Positions 8,586 through 17,110 of a stretch of 64,000 nucleotides of DNA are shown here, in pieces. Made by a program: the position numbers and the translations under genes. Origin of the DNA: Firmicutes bacterium ASF500 (GTDB lineage: Bacteria; Bacillota; Clostridia; Oscillospirales; Oscillospiraceae); assembly GCA_000492175.2 (NCBI GenBank), contig CP097573.1, positions 3,472,001-3,536,000 of the forward strand. The letters are read 5' to 3'. Under the pieces are notes generated by a model. The model was not told the origin of the DNA, searched no databases, and saw only the letters and a program-made list of their open reading frames with translations. Within the stretch, counting starts at the first letter, position 1. Each line of letters opens with the position of its first letter.

Positions 8586-10649
8586 TCAAAAGAAGTCTAC
8601 AATCTCCGCGCCCTCGGGCGGGGCGGACTTGGGGGTGTCGCTGGTCTTCTGGCGGGCGGAGGTCCCGGACATCTCCAGCTTAAACTGGTTCTTCCAATGG
8701 AAGGAGTAGGAGCTGGAGCTCTTGTCCGCGGTGCCGGAGGCGTGGGATTCCACCCGGAAGTCGAACAGATTGGTCATCCAGGAGATGAGAGCGGCGGAGA
8801 GGGGATCGGAGCCCAACCCTCCCTGGGAAATGAGGGCGGCCAGGGCGTCCATGTCCAGGCGGAGGGCCATGTCGGAGGTCATTTTTCCGTTCTTGTCCGC
8901 CGACAGGGTGACGCTGTACTCCTTGAAGATAGAGGCGAGCTGAGCGGCCAGCTCCTCGTCCTCCTCGGCCAGCAGGTTTTTCAGGCTCTGGACGTTGAGG
9001 GTCCAGGTGAGGGTCCCGTTTTTCTCGGTGAAGTTCTGGGGGCCCATGAGGGCGGACAGCATCTCCTGGTTGGCGAGATAGCGGTAATAGGCGAAATAGG
9101 AGAGGTACATGGAGTCCTGGGCGGCGCCGTCCAGCAGCTCCTGATAGAGGAGGTCGTTGGTGTTCCACTCCAGGTTCTCAAGGTCCAGAAGCTGGGCGAG
9201 GTCTGTTCCCAGGCTGGCATGGAGCCAGGTGTTTTCTTTGTAGGTACTGTCGAGCAGGGCCAGAAGGGGGGCGTTGATGTAGAGGTCGCCGGTCTCCCCG
9301 TTCAGCAGCAGGGTGAACTTGCAGCCCCGCATCAGGGTGGTCAGGTCCTTGATAAACTGGGCGTCCATCAGGTTCAGGCTGGCCTTGGGGATCAGGGGCA
9401 TCAGGCCGGCGGCGTTCAGGGTGACGGTGACCTCATAGAGGGCGTCCCGCTGGACCAGCTCGGCGGTGACCCGGGCGGTGTGGGTCTTATCCCCGTCCAG
9501 GGTGTTGAAGGCGGTGAATTTCAGGTCGATGGTCTCGGTGGTCTTGTAGCTCTGGCCCTTCTCCGTTTTGGCGGCGGCGAGGAGGCGGTTCATCAGCTCG
9601 TCAAATTTGGAGAAATCCCCTTGGGGCAGGTCGGACTGGCGGTACAGGTACACCACGCGGTCAGCGGAGCTCCATATCACGTCCCACCCGGCCTCCTGGG
9701 CGGCCTGACGGATGGAAATCTGGTCCCCGGTGAGCTGGGTGCCCAGAATGGCGTTCAGACTGTCGGCGGAAGCGCAGGACACCCCATCGATCAGAGTGAC
9801 CGCTGCCTCCGATTCTTCGCCGTTGACCATCAGGGTGATGTCCGAGTTACTGCCGGGGTAATCGAGGTCCCACTTCCAGGATTCGCTGTCCACATAGTCT
9901 ACAAACATTACTTCACGAAATTGTTCTTCGGAGGAAATGTTGCGAATGCTCATAAATTCTGTTTTGTCATAGTAGGGATATTCCTGGGCAAGCCAGGCGT
10001 CCGCGTCAAAGGAAGCCCACTGTTCAGGGTACTGTTCCTGACAGGACAGGAAGATGGAGTGTCTTTTCTCCGCCCACAGGCGGTCTTTCGCATAGATGCT
10101 GAGCAATGTGGGGCGGACCTGAGCGGGGTCGGTGATTTCCCAGTCCTCCATAAACTGTTCCATGGGGGTGAGGGTCTGGGTATAGCCCAAGTCTGTCAGG
10201 AGGAACTCGGTGCTGACACCGTCCAGCTCACCTGGGTGGCGTGCCTCATAAATTCCTACGATGTATGTGTCGTAAGCGGCAAGGATTTCTTGGTAGAGAG
10301 GGTCGGCCTTGTCGTAATACAGGTATTCCAGATATTCCTCCCAAATGTACGCCTTAAACGCAGCCTCGTCTGCCAGCTCATAGATTGCCATAAAATCTTC
10401 TTTGGTATACCAGTCGCCGTAATGCGATGTAAACCAAGCGTCGGCATCGAAGGCCTCATAGTACTCTGGGTGCTCCTCCAGGTACTGATAGAGGAAGTTA
10501 TCCCGGTCCAAATAGCCGGCGCTGTCCGCCGGGGCGGGGGAGATGAGGAGCGGCGGGGTGTCCTCAATGGCCCAGGCGGGGAGGGCCAAGGTGAGCGCCA
10601 TAGTGAGGGACAGGAGCAGAGCGGTTAGCTTGGATAGCTTCTTTTTCAT
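8586..10649 (-). CDS. Large secreted protein with copper-amine-oxidase N-like domain
   Basis: A 687-aa exported protein with a clear signal peptide (residues 1-27, ending LALPAWA). Residues 29-230 contain loose repeats of acidic, aromatic helices (for example EAFDADAWFTSHYGDWYTKEDF and a similar SFDADAWLAQEYPYYDKTEF). Residues about 250-320 resemble the copper amine oxidase N-terminal (stalk) module found in many clostridial surface proteins: VNGEES, then DSLNAILGTQLTG, then W-x-x-x-x-x-R-V-V-Y-L-Y. The rest is predicted beta-rich and unassigned. The start has GGAG about 8 nt upstream. A function at the cell surface is inferred from export only. Confidence 0.7.
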   Translation of the reverse strand: MKKKLSKLTALLLSLTMALTLALPAWAIEDTPPLLISPAPADSAGYLDRDNFLYQYLEEHPEYYEAFDADAWFTSHYGDWYTKEDFMAIYELADEAAFKAYIWEEYLEYLYYDKADPLYQEILAAYDTYIVGIYEARHPGELDGVSTEFLLTDLGYTQTLTPMEQFMEDWEITDPAQVRPTLLSIYAKDRLWAEKRHSIFLSCQEQYPEQWASFDADAWLAQEYPYYDKTEFMSIRNISSEEQFREVMFVDYVDSESWKWDLDYPGSNSDITLMVNGEESEAAVTLIDGVSCASADSLNAILGTQLTGDQISIRQAAQEAGWDVIWSSADRVVYLYRQSDLPQGDFSKFDELMNRLLAAAKTEKGQSYKTTETIDLKFTAFNTLDGDKTHTARVTAELVQRDALYEVTVTLNAAGLMPLIPKASLNLMDAQFIKDLTTLMRGCKFTLLLNGETGDLYINAPLLALLDSTYKENTWLHASLGTDLAQLLDLENLEWNTNDLLYQELLDGAAQDSMYLSYFAYYRYLANQEMLSALMGPQNFTEKNGTLTWTLNVQSLKNLLAEEDEELAAQLASIFKEYSVTLSADKNGKMTSDMALRLDMDALAALISQGGLGSDPLSAALISWMTNLFDFRVESHASGTADKSSSSYSFHWKNQFKLEMSGTSARQKTSDTPKSAPPEGAEIVDFF

Positions 10650-10702
10650 GTTAGGAACTCCTTTCGTAAAAAATTGTATCAATAGAGGGGCCTCGGCCCC
10701 AG

Positions 10703-11569
10703 CTATTCCGATTTGGGGGCGTATTCCAGCCCGAAGGGGGTGGCGGCCAGACCGCCCCTGCCCGTCTCCCGGAGGGTGTGGGGGAGGGAGCGGCCCACCT
10801 CGGCCATAGCGTCCAGCACCTGGTCGGGGGGCACCCGGCTCTCGATGCCCGCCAGGGCCATCTGGGCGGCGGACAGGGCGTCCATCGCCCCGATGACGTT
10901 GCGCTTGACGCAGGGCACCTCCACCAGCCCCCCGACGGGGTCGCACACCAGCCCCAGCAGATTCTTCACCGCCATAGCGCAGGCGTGGGCCATCTGCGCC
11001 GGCGCGCCCCCCTGGAGGTGGACCAGAGCGGGGGCGGCCATCGCGGCGGCGGAGCCGATCTCCGCCTGACAGCCCCCCTCCGCCCCGGAGATGGAGGCCC
11101 GGGCGGCAATGACCATCCCGAAGCCGGAGGCCACATACAGGGCCTGAACCAGGGCCTCGTCCGAGACGCCGAGGTGTTTCCGGCAGGGCAGGAGCACCGC
11201 GGGCAGTACCCCGCAGGCCCCGGCGGTGGGGGCGGCGACAATGCGCTTCATGCAGGCGTTGCACTCTCCCATGCGCAGGGCCCCGGCCATCACGTCGGTG
11301 AGGAAGGGGCCGCACAGAGTCCCGCCCTGGCCGTAATCGGACATCTTGCCCCCGTCGCCCCCGGTCAGGCCGCTGCGGGAGCGGTCCCCGGCCCGATAGC
11401 CCTCGTCGGCCTGGGTCATAGCCTCCAGCATGGCGGACATCTTGGCCCAGGAGGCCTCCGGGGTGATGTCCTGGCGCTGGCAGTCGGACAGCTGGATGCC
11501 CTTCCACAGGGGGAGCCCGGCCTGCTCCGCGCCGGTTATCATCTGTTCAATGGATGTGAAGTCGATCAT
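10703..11569 (-). CDS. sdaAA: L-serine dehydratase, iron-sulfur-dependent, alpha subunit
   Basis: The catalytic subunit (288 aa) of the two-chain [4Fe-4S] serine dehydratase that converts L-serine to pyruvate and ammonia. Characteristic segments are GECNACMKRIVAAPTAGACGVLP, ASISGAEGGCQAEIG and CDPVGGLVEVPC, which supply the cluster-binding cysteines. The ATG at 11569 overlaps the sdaAB stop by 4 bp (ATGA), so the subunits are translationally coupled. Length is as expected for the clostridial form. Confidence 0.95.
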   Translation of the reverse strand: MIDFTSIEQMITGAEQAGLPLWKGIQLSDCQRQDITPEASWAKMSAMLEAMTQADEGYRAGDRSRSGLTGGDGGKMSDYGQGGTLCGPFLTDVMAGALRMGECNACMKRIVAAPTAGACGVLPAVLLPCRKHLGVSDEALVQALYVASGFGMVIAARASISGAEGGCQAEIGSAAAMAAPALVHLQGGAPAQMAHACAMAVKNLLGLVCDPVGGLVEVPCVKRNVIGAMDALSAAQMALAGIESRVPPDQVLDAMAEVGRSLPHTLRETGRGGLAATPFGLEYAPKSE

Positions 11570-12240
11570 AGATGTTCCTCCTGATCTGGGGTGTAGCGGT
11601 TGACCCGCAGAATGCCGGGCAGACTGCGCAGCCACTGGGCGGTGGCCTCGCTCACCGGCTGGTCGCACTCGATGACCATCACGGCGCTGCCTCCCCGCCC
11701 GCCCCGGTTGAGCTGGAGGGTGGCCACGTTCAGCCCCTGGGCGGCCAGCGCCCCGGTGACCTGGCTGACACAGCCGGGCTTGTCCGAGTTGTGGACCACC
11801 AGGGTGGGCAGCTCCCCGGTGAAGGAGGTGTCCAGGCCGTCCACCCGGAATACCCTGATCCGCCCGCCCCCGGGGGAGGAGGCCCCCACCTCCAGTTTGC
11901 CGCCCTGCTCCCCCTCCAGCGTGACGAGGACGCTGTTGGGGTGAACATCCCGCAGCTCGCGGGTCCCGAAGGTGAAGGCCAGCCCCCGCTCCTTCGCCAG
12001 AGAGAAGCTGTCCGGCACCCGGCTGTCGTTGGGGGCCAGCCCCAGCAGACCGGCGATGAGGGCCTGATGGGTGCCGTGGCCCTCCCCGGTGGAGGCGAAG
12101 GAGCCGTGGAGGAGCAGCTCCGCCTTGACGGGCGTCTGTCCCAGCAGCGCCCGGGCCATCCGTCCGATGCGCACCGCCCCCGCCGTGTGGGAGCTGGACG
12201 GCCCCACCATCACAGGCCCTAAAATGTCGAACAGATTCAT
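11566..12240 (-). CDS. sdaAB: L-serine dehydratase, beta subunit
   Basis: A 224-aa regulatory subunit that pairs with the gene immediately downstream. The N-terminus carries the conserved LGPVMVGPSSSHTAGAVRIG motif, followed by HGSFASTGEGHGTHQALIAGLLG. An ACT domain occupies residues about 150-224 (LVVHNSDKPGCVSQVTGALA), the likely site of serine sensing. Translation starts 11 nt after the topoisomerase B-subunit stop, so parE-like gene, sdaAB and sdaAA may form one transcript. Confidence 0.95.
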   Translation of the reverse strand: MNLFDILGPVMVGPSSSHTAGAVRIGRMARALLGQTPVKAELLLHGSFASTGEGHGTHQALIAGLLGLAPNDSRVPDSFSLAKERGLAFTFGTRELRDVHPNSVLVTLEGEQGGKLEVGASSPGGGRIRVFRVDGLDTSFTGELPTLVVHNSDKPGCVSQVTGALAAQGLNVATLQLNRGGRGGSAVMVIECDQPVSEATAQWLRSLPGILRVNRYTPDQEEHL

Positions 12241-12251
12241 GGTGATCCTCC

Positions 12252-14234
12252 TTATGAAATATCCGCCAGCTCTAAAAATTCGTGGCCGTGGTCGGCGATG
12301 TGGGTCTTCCGGCCGGGGAGGTCGTCGCCCAGGAGGAGGTCAAACATCTGACCGGTGCGCTCCACGTCCTCGGGCATGACCTTGATGAGCCGCCGGGTGT
12401 CAGGGGACATGGTGGTCAGCCACATCATCTCCGGGTCATTCTCGCCCAGGCCCTTGGAGCGCTGAACGTCATATTTTTTCCCCTGAAGGGTGGCGACTAT
12501 GTCATCCTTTTCCTTGTTGGAGTAGGCAAACCAGGTCTTTTCCTTGCAGGTGATCTCAAACAGGGGGGACTCGGCGATGTAGACATAGCCCTCCTGAATC
12601 AGGGTGGGGGTGAGGCGGTAGAGCATGGTGAGAATCAGGGTCCTGATCTGGAAGCCGTCCACGTCGGCGTCGGTACAGATGACCACCTTGCTCCACCGGA
12701 GGTTGTTCACGTCGAAGGCGGCCATATCCTTGGCACGCTTGTCCTGGACCTCCACGCCGCAGCCCAGCACTTTTAAGAGGTCGGTGATGATCTCGCTCTT
12801 GAAGATCTTGCCGTAATCGGCCTTGAGGCAGTTGAGAATTTTGCCCCGGACGGGCATGATGCCTTGAAATTCCGCGTCCCGGCTCAGCTTGACGCTGCCC
12901 ATAGCGGAGTCGCCCTCCACGATATACAGCTCCCGGCGGGACACGTCCTTGGTGCGGCAGTCCACAAACTTCTGCACCCGGTTGGAGATGTCCATAGACC
13001 CGGTGAGCTTCTTTTTGATGTTCAGCCGGGTCTTTTCCGCATTCTCCCGGGCCCGCTTGTTGATTAAAACCTGCTCGGCGATCTTCTGTGCATCCATGGG
13101 GTTTTCGATGAAGTAGACCTCCATCTGGGCTCGAAGAAATTCCGTCATGGCCTCCTGGACGAATTTGTTGTTGATGGCCTTCTTGGTCTGGTTCTCATAG
13201 GAGGTCTGGGTGGAGAAATTATTGCTCACCAGCACCAGAGCGTCCTGAATGTCGGGGAAGGTGATCTTGCTCTCGTTTTTGGTATACTTGCCCTGCTGCT
13301 TCAAATAGGCGTCCAGGGCGGAGACAAAGGCGGAGCGCATGGCCTTCTCCGGGGAGCCGCCGTGCTCCAGCCAGGAGGAGTTGTGATAGTGCTCCACCAG
13401 CTGCACCTTGTTGGAGAAGCAGAAGGAGACAGACAGCTTCACCTTGTACTCCGGCTTGTCCGCCCGGTCCCGGCCCTTCCGCTCGGTCTGCCAGAAGACG
13501 GGGGTGGTGAGGCCGTCCTCACCGGACAGCTCGGTCACATAGTCCACGATGCCGTTTTCATACTTGAAATCGGTGGTCTCGAACTTACCCCCCACCTGGT
13601 TTTTAAAGCGGAAGGTCACCCCGGCGTTGACCACCGCCTGACGCTTCATCACGTCCAGGTAGTAGTCCACCGGAATGCTGATGTCGGTAAATACCTCCAG
13701 GTCGGGCTTCCAGCGGAAGGTGGAGCCGGTCTTTTTCCCCCGGTCGGTGGGCTCCTTGTTCAGGCCCCCGATATTCTCCCCCTTTTCGAAGTGAAGGGAG
13801 TACTTGAAGCCGTCCCGGTAGATCACCGCGTCGAAAAACTCGCTGGCGTACTGGGTGGCGCAGGAGCCCAGGCCGTTGAGGCCCAGGGAGTACTCATAGT
13901 TGTCCCCGCCCTCGTTGTCATACTTGCCGCCGGCGTACAGCTCACAGAACACCAGCTCCCAGTTGAATTTCTGCTCCTTCTCGTTCCAGTCCACGGGACA
14001 GCCCCGGCCCTGGTCCTCCACCTGGATGGAGCCGTCCTCAAACCGGGTGACGGTGATGAGGGAGCCGTGGCCCTCCCGGGCCTCGTCAATGGCGTTGGAC
14101 ATGATCTCAAAGACGGCGTGCTCACAGCCCTCCAGCCCGTCGGAGCCGAAAATAACCCCCGGGCGCTTGCGGACCCGGTCGGCCCCCTTCAGGGCGGAGA
14201 TGGAGTCGTTGCCGTAGTTCTTCTTCTGTGCCAT
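12252..14234 (-). CDS. Type IIA topoisomerase subunit B (ParE/GyrB-like)
   Basis: The ATPase subunit, 660 aa. The GHKL fold shows EIMSNAIDEA (Mg-binding Asn47) and DQGRGCPVD; the TOPRIM domain shows YIVEGDSAMGS and CTDADVDGFQIRT. In most GyrB/ParE proteins these are EGDSAGGS and DGxHIRT, so this belongs to a divergent clostridial branch. ATG 14234 follows GAGG by about 8 nt. It probably works with the A subunit at 6275-8518. A promoter is visible at 14284-14312. Confidence 0.9.
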   Translation of the reverse strand: MAQKKNYGNDSISALKGADRVRKRPGVIFGSDGLEGCEHAVFEIMSNAIDEAREGHGSLITVTRFEDGSIQVEDQGRGCPVDWNEKEQKFNWELVFCELYAGGKYDNEGGDNYEYSLGLNGLGSCATQYASEFFDAVIYRDGFKYSLHFEKGENIGGLNKEPTDRGKKTGSTFRWKPDLEVFTDISIPVDYYLDVMKRQAVVNAGVTFRFKNQVGGKFETTDFKYENGIVDYVTELSGEDGLTTPVFWQTERKGRDRADKPEYKVKLSVSFCFSNKVQLVEHYHNSSWLEHGGSPEKAMRSAFVSALDAYLKQQGKYTKNESKITFPDIQDALVLVSNNFSTQTSYENQTKKAINNKFVQEAMTEFLRAQMEVYFIENPMDAQKIAEQVLINKRARENAEKTRLNIKKKLTGSMDISNRVQKFVDCRTKDVSRRELYIVEGDSAMGSVKLSRDAEFQGIMPVRGKILNCLKADYGKIFKSEIITDLLKVLGCGVEVQDKRAKDMAAFDVNNLRWSKVVICTDADVDGFQIRTLILTMLYRLTPTLIQEGYVYIAESPLFEITCKEKTWFAYSNKEKDDIVATLQGKKYDVQRSKGLGENDPEMMWLTTMSPDTRRLIKVMPEDVERTGQMFDLLLGDDLPGRKTHIADHGHEFLELADIS

Positions 14235-14283
14235 GATGATACCTCGTCTTCCTTGGGGCATAAAAACCCAATTTATCAATTTA

Positions 14284-14312
14284 ATATTACCAGAAAGCCG
14301 GGGGAAAATCAA
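14284..14312 (-). promoter_or_regulatory. Promoter of the topoisomerase B-subunit gene
   Basis: On the minus strand TTGATT and TAATAT are separated by 17 bp, ending about 50 nt before the start codon. Both hexamers differ from consensus, but the spacing and the AT-rich context support it. Confidence 0.6.
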
Positions 14313-14367
14313 GGCGGCGCATAAAATCCCAGGATACGACCAGACTGACAGGAAGGGGGAGAGACAG

Positions 14368-14829
14368 ATGGAATGTTTTCAGGTTTTTGAGGCCGGAGAG
14401 GGTATTGAGCGGGCGATCCTCCGGGGGCTGTCCGCCCGGGGCGGACTGAGAGGCCGGTGCGCCAACGGCGGGCACCCGGCGCTGCTGGTGGTGTCCCCCC
14501 GGGCGGCGGCCCGGGGGACGCGTCTGCCCCGGCAGTGCCGCACGGTGCTGCTGCCCGGCGGGATGGGGGGCGTGCCGCCCCGGGCGGCCAGCGCCGTCAG
14601 CTACGGCGCCTCCCCCCGGGACAGCCTGACCATCTCCAGCCGGGAGGAGGGCGCCCTGTGGGCCGCCCTCCAGCGGGAGCTGGTGACGGTGGAGGGCCAG
14701 GTGGTGGAACGGCAGGAGTTCTCCCTGCCCCTGGCCCCGGGAGAGGAGGAACTGCCCCTTCTGGCCTGCGCCGGGGCCCTCCTCCTGCTGGGCATCCCGC
14801 CGGAGGAGCTGGGACAGGCGCTCAGCTGA
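14368..14829 (+). CDS. Hypothetical protein
   Basis: A 153-aa, GC-rich reading frame with good codon bias and a purine-rich GGGGGAGAG about 8 nt before the ATG. It has a repeated alternation of beta-like strands and short loops (PALLVVSPRAA, TVLLPGGMGG, then SYGASPRDSLTISS) suggestive of a Rossmann-like or kinase-like half domain, and a hydrophobic C-terminal helix (LLACAGALLLLGI). I do not recognise the family. It stands alone between the topoisomerase promoter and the aromatic operon promoter. Confidence 0.55.
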   Translation: MECFQVFEAGEGIERAILRGLSARGGLRGRCANGGHPALLVVSPRAAARGTRLPRQCRTVLLPGGMGGVPPRAASAVSYGASPRDSLTISSREEGALWAALQRELVTVEGQVVERQEFSLPLAPGEEELPLLACAGALLLLGIPPEELGQALS

Positions 14830-14885
14830 TAAAAATAAATTAAAAACTCGGGGAGCTTGCGGCGTGATTTTGTAAAAATCCACAA

Positions 14886-14914
14886 TTCACTTTTCCTCGG
14901 CAAAGTGGTATGCT
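14886..14914 (+). promoter_or_regulatory. Promoter of the aromatic amino acid operon
   Basis: TTCACT (14886-14891) and TATGCT (14909-14914) are spaced by exactly 17 bp; each hexamer matches the sigma-A consensus at four of six positions. Transcription would start near 14921, giving a leader RNA of about 190 nt up to the attenuator terminator. Confidence 0.65.
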
Positions 14915-14948
14915 GTGTACAGCTCAAGACATGAAGGAGATACAAACG

Positions 14949-15047
14949 ATGGCTAACATGACTCGCTCCAGCTTTTACCGCTACTTTAGCTTTACCTGCT
15001 TTGAGGGTAAGGCTTGTTTCGGTTTGGCTGAATATGTGGGCGTGTAA
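14949..15047 (+). CDS. Phe/Tyr-rich leader peptide of the aro operon
   Basis: A 32-codon frame with AAGGAG at 14934-14939, 9 nt before its ATG. Five of 32 residues are Phe and three are Tyr, and residues 9-18 contain the cluster F-Y-R-Y-F-S-F-T-C-F. Its stop (15045-15047) lies 31 nt before a strong intrinsic terminator that precedes aroF. This matches the classical leader-peptide attenuation design (pheL, trpL): when charged tRNA-Phe or tRNA-Tyr is scarce, the ribosome would stall at the F/Y cluster and change folding of the downstream RNA. It is too short to be found by usual gene callers. Regulation is inferred from layout. Confidence 0.8.
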   Translation: MANMTRSSFYRYFSFTCFEGKACFGLAEYVGV

Positions 15048-15078
15048 CCTGGTTTTGTAATACCACCAGTGCATGATA

Positions 15079-15108
15079 ACCCGCGGCCAGACCGGCCGCG
15101 GGTTTTTT
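15079..15108 (+). terminator. Attenuator terminator before aroF
   Basis: A 10-bp perfect stem, ACCCGCGGCC with GGCCGCGGGT (15079-15088 with 15094-15103), is followed by a run of six T. It ends 30 nt before the aroF start, so it must be bypassed for the operon to be expressed. A shorter upstream hairpin (CTGGT 15049-15053 with ACCAG 15065-15069) and a possible pairing of GTGGG (15036-15040) with CCCGC (15080-15084) could form the competing structure; I could not fold this quantitatively. Confidence 0.85.
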
Positions 15109-15137
15109 GTACCACTGAAATTGAGGAGGAAGCCGCT

Positions 15138-16151
15138 ATGATCGTCATTTTAAAGCCCAATCACAACCCCGACCAGCTGAACAGCCTGGTCTCCTGGCTC
15201 CAGGAGAAGGGCATCACCATCCACACCAGTATCGGCGAGGCCAACACTGTCCTGGGCCTGGTGGGGGACACCTCCACCCTGGACACCGACCTCATTGCCG
15301 CCCTGGATATCGTGGAGGACGTGAAGCGGGTCCAGGAGCCCTATAAAAACGCCAACCGGAAGTTCCACCCGGAGGACACAGTCATCCAGGTGGGCAGCAC
15401 CCAGATCGGAGGCGGGACCTTGACCATTATGGCCGGGCCCTGCTCGGTGGAGAGCGAGGACCAGGTGGTGGCCATCGCCAAGGCGGTGAAGGCCAGCGGG
15501 GCCACCATGCTCCGGGGCGGGGCCTTCAAGCCCCGTACCTCCCCCTACGCCTTCCAGGGCCTGGGAGAGCGGGGCCTGGAGTATCTGAAAGCCGCCCGGG
15601 CGGAGACCGGCCTGCCCATCGTCACCGAGCTGATGGACCTGAGCCACCTGCCTCTGTTCAAGGATGTGGATGTCATCCAGATCGGGGCCCGGAATATGCA
15701 GAATTTCGACCTGCTCAAGGCGGTGGGCCACCAGGACAAGCCTGTCATGATTAAGCGGGGCATGTCGGCCACCTATGAGGAGTGGCTGATGAGCGCCGAG
15801 TATGTGATGGCTGGGGGCAACGAGAACGTCATCCTCTGTGAGCGGGGCATCCGCACCTTTGAGAGTTACACCCGCAATACCTTGGACCTGGCGGCTATCC
15901 CCGTTCTGCGGCGAATGACCCACCTGCCTGTCATTGTGGACCCCAGCCACGCCACCGGCAAGTATTGGCTGGTAGAGCCCCTGGCTATGGGGGCGGTGGC
16001 GATCGGGGCGGACGGTTTGCAGATCGAGGTCCACAACGACCCCGCCCACGCCCTGTGTGACGGCCCCCAGTCCCTCAAGCCCGAGGCCTTTGATCCCCTG
16101 GCTAAAAAGCTGCTGGCCCTGCACAGCGCTCTCCGGGGCATGGAGGGGTAA
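15138..16151 (+). CDS. aroF: 3-deoxy-D-arabino-heptulosonate 7-phosphate synthase, type I-beta
   Basis: First step of the shikimate pathway: condensation of phosphoenolpyruvate with erythrose 4-phosphate. Residues 1-70 form a ferredoxin-like N-terminal domain (known in related enzymes to bind Tyr or Phe as feedback inhibitor). The barrel carries GPCSVES, LRGGAFKPRTSPYAFQGLG, KRGMSATYEEW, CERGIRTFE and VDPSHATG, including the metal-binding Cys, His and Glu positions. GAGGAGG lies 8 nt before ATG 15138; 337 aa is normal. First structural gene of the aro operon, 3 nt before tyrA. Confidence 0.97.
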   Translation: MIVILKPNHNPDQLNSLVSWLQEKGITIHTSIGEANTVLGLVGDTSTLDTDLIAALDIVEDVKRVQEPYKNANRKFHPEDTVIQVGSTQIGGGTLTIMAGPCSVESEDQVVAIAKAVKASGATMLRGGAFKPRTSPYAFQGLGERGLEYLKAARAETGLPIVTELMDLSHLPLFKDVDVIQIGARNMQNFDLLKAVGHQDKPVMIKRGMSATYEEWLMSAEYVMAGGNENVILCERGIRTFESYTRNTLDLAAIPVLRRMTHLPVIVDPSHATGKYWLVEPLAMGAVAIGADGLQIEVHNDPAHALCDGPQSLKPEAFDPLAKKLLALHSALRGMEG

Positions 16152-16154
16152 GGG

Positions 16155-16991
16155 ATGAGGGTTGGAATCGTCGGTCTGGGCCTGATTGGGGGCTCTATGG
16201 CAAAGAGCGTCAAGGCCCGCACCGGCCACACCGTATACGGCGTCGACCTGGACCAGGAGACCATGATGCTGGCCCGGATGTGCGGGGCCATCGACGGGGC
16301 GCTGGACGGGGACACCCTGCCCCAGTGCGATTTGATTCTGGTGGCCGTCCGCCCCGGCGCGGCGGTGCGCTGGGTCCGGGACCACGCCGTTCAGATTGCT
16401 GGCTCCGCCATCCTGGTGGACCTGTGCGGCGTGAAGCGGACGGTGGTGGCTCAGATCGCCCCCATCGCGGCGGAGCGGGGCTTTGCATACATCGGCGGCC
16501 ACCCTATGGCCGGGAAGGAGCGGGGGGGCTTCACCTCCTCCAGCGACAGCCTGTATGTGGGGGCCTCCATGATCCTCACCCCTGACGAGCACACCGATAT
16601 GAAGCTGCTGGAGACTCTCCAGGCCTTTTTCCTGGATGTGGGCTTCGCCCGCCTCACCTTCTCCAAGCCGGAGGAGCACGACCGGATTATTGCTTTCACC
16701 TCCCAGCTGGCCCACATCGTGTCCAGCGCCTATGTGAAGTCCCCCGAGGCCCAGCGGCGGCGCGGCTTCTCCGCCGGGAGCTTTCAGGATATGACCCGGG
16801 TGGCCCGGCTGGACGAGGACATGTGGACCGAGCTCTTCCTGGACGACGCGGACTTTCTGACAAAGGAGCTGGGTGTCCTCATTGGACACCTGGAGGAGTA
16901 TCGGCAGGCCCTGGAGACCAGGGACGCCCAGCGCCTCCACGACCTCCTCAAGGAGGGCCGGGAGCTGAAGGCCACCGCAGGGGGGAATTGA
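16155..16991 (+). CDS. tyrA: Prephenate dehydrogenase
   Basis: Oxidises prephenate to 4-hydroxyphenylpyruvate, the tyrosine branch. The NAD-binding motif VGIVGLGLIGGSMAKS is at the N-terminus, and the substrate-site segment GGHPMAGKERGGF with its conserved His is at residues about 114-126. The helical C-terminal dimerisation domain follows; there is no ACT domain (278 aa), so feedback control probably lies in AroF and PheA and in the attenuator. Second gene of the operon, followed by a 120-nt gap with a MITE-like repeat. Confidence 0.95.
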   Translation: MRVGIVGLGLIGGSMAKSVKARTGHTVYGVDLDQETMMLARMCGAIDGALDGDTLPQCDLILVAVRPGAAVRWVRDHAVQIAGSAILVDLCGVKRTVVAQIAPIAAERGFAYIGGHPMAGKERGGFTSSSDSLYVGASMILTPDEHTDMKLLETLQAFFLDVGFARLTFSKPEEHDRIIAFTSQLAHIVSSAYVKSPEAQRRRGFSAGSFQDMTRVARLDEDMWTELFLDDADFLTKELGVLIGHLEEYRQALETRDAQRLHDLLKEGRELKATAGGN

Positions 16992-17010
16992 GAGAATGCT
17001 AGGACGGCGT

Positions 17011-17086
17011 GTAGGGCGCGACGACCCCGGCGCGCCGCCCGATAATGGAACGGTAAAAAACGGCGCGCCGAGTCGTCGCGCCCTAC
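17011..17086. repeat. MITE-like inverted repeat inside the aro operon
   Basis: A 76-bp element with near-perfect 26-bp inverted arms (GTAGGGCGCGACGA... and ...TCGTCGCGCCCTAC) around an AT-richer centre. It fills the tyrA-aroB gap, the only large gap in the operon. The ends resemble those of the element at 4550-4620. It lacks a T-run, so it should not terminate transcription, but it could be a processing or pausing site. Confidence 0.75.
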
Positions 17087-17110
17087 AAAAGCGAGAGAGA
17101 AGGAATTTGA

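Noticed and set aside
15069..15138. An earlier in-frame start for aroF at 15069
   Set aside because: It would lie within the attenuator hairpin. GAGGAGG at 15123-15129 fits the ATG at 15138.
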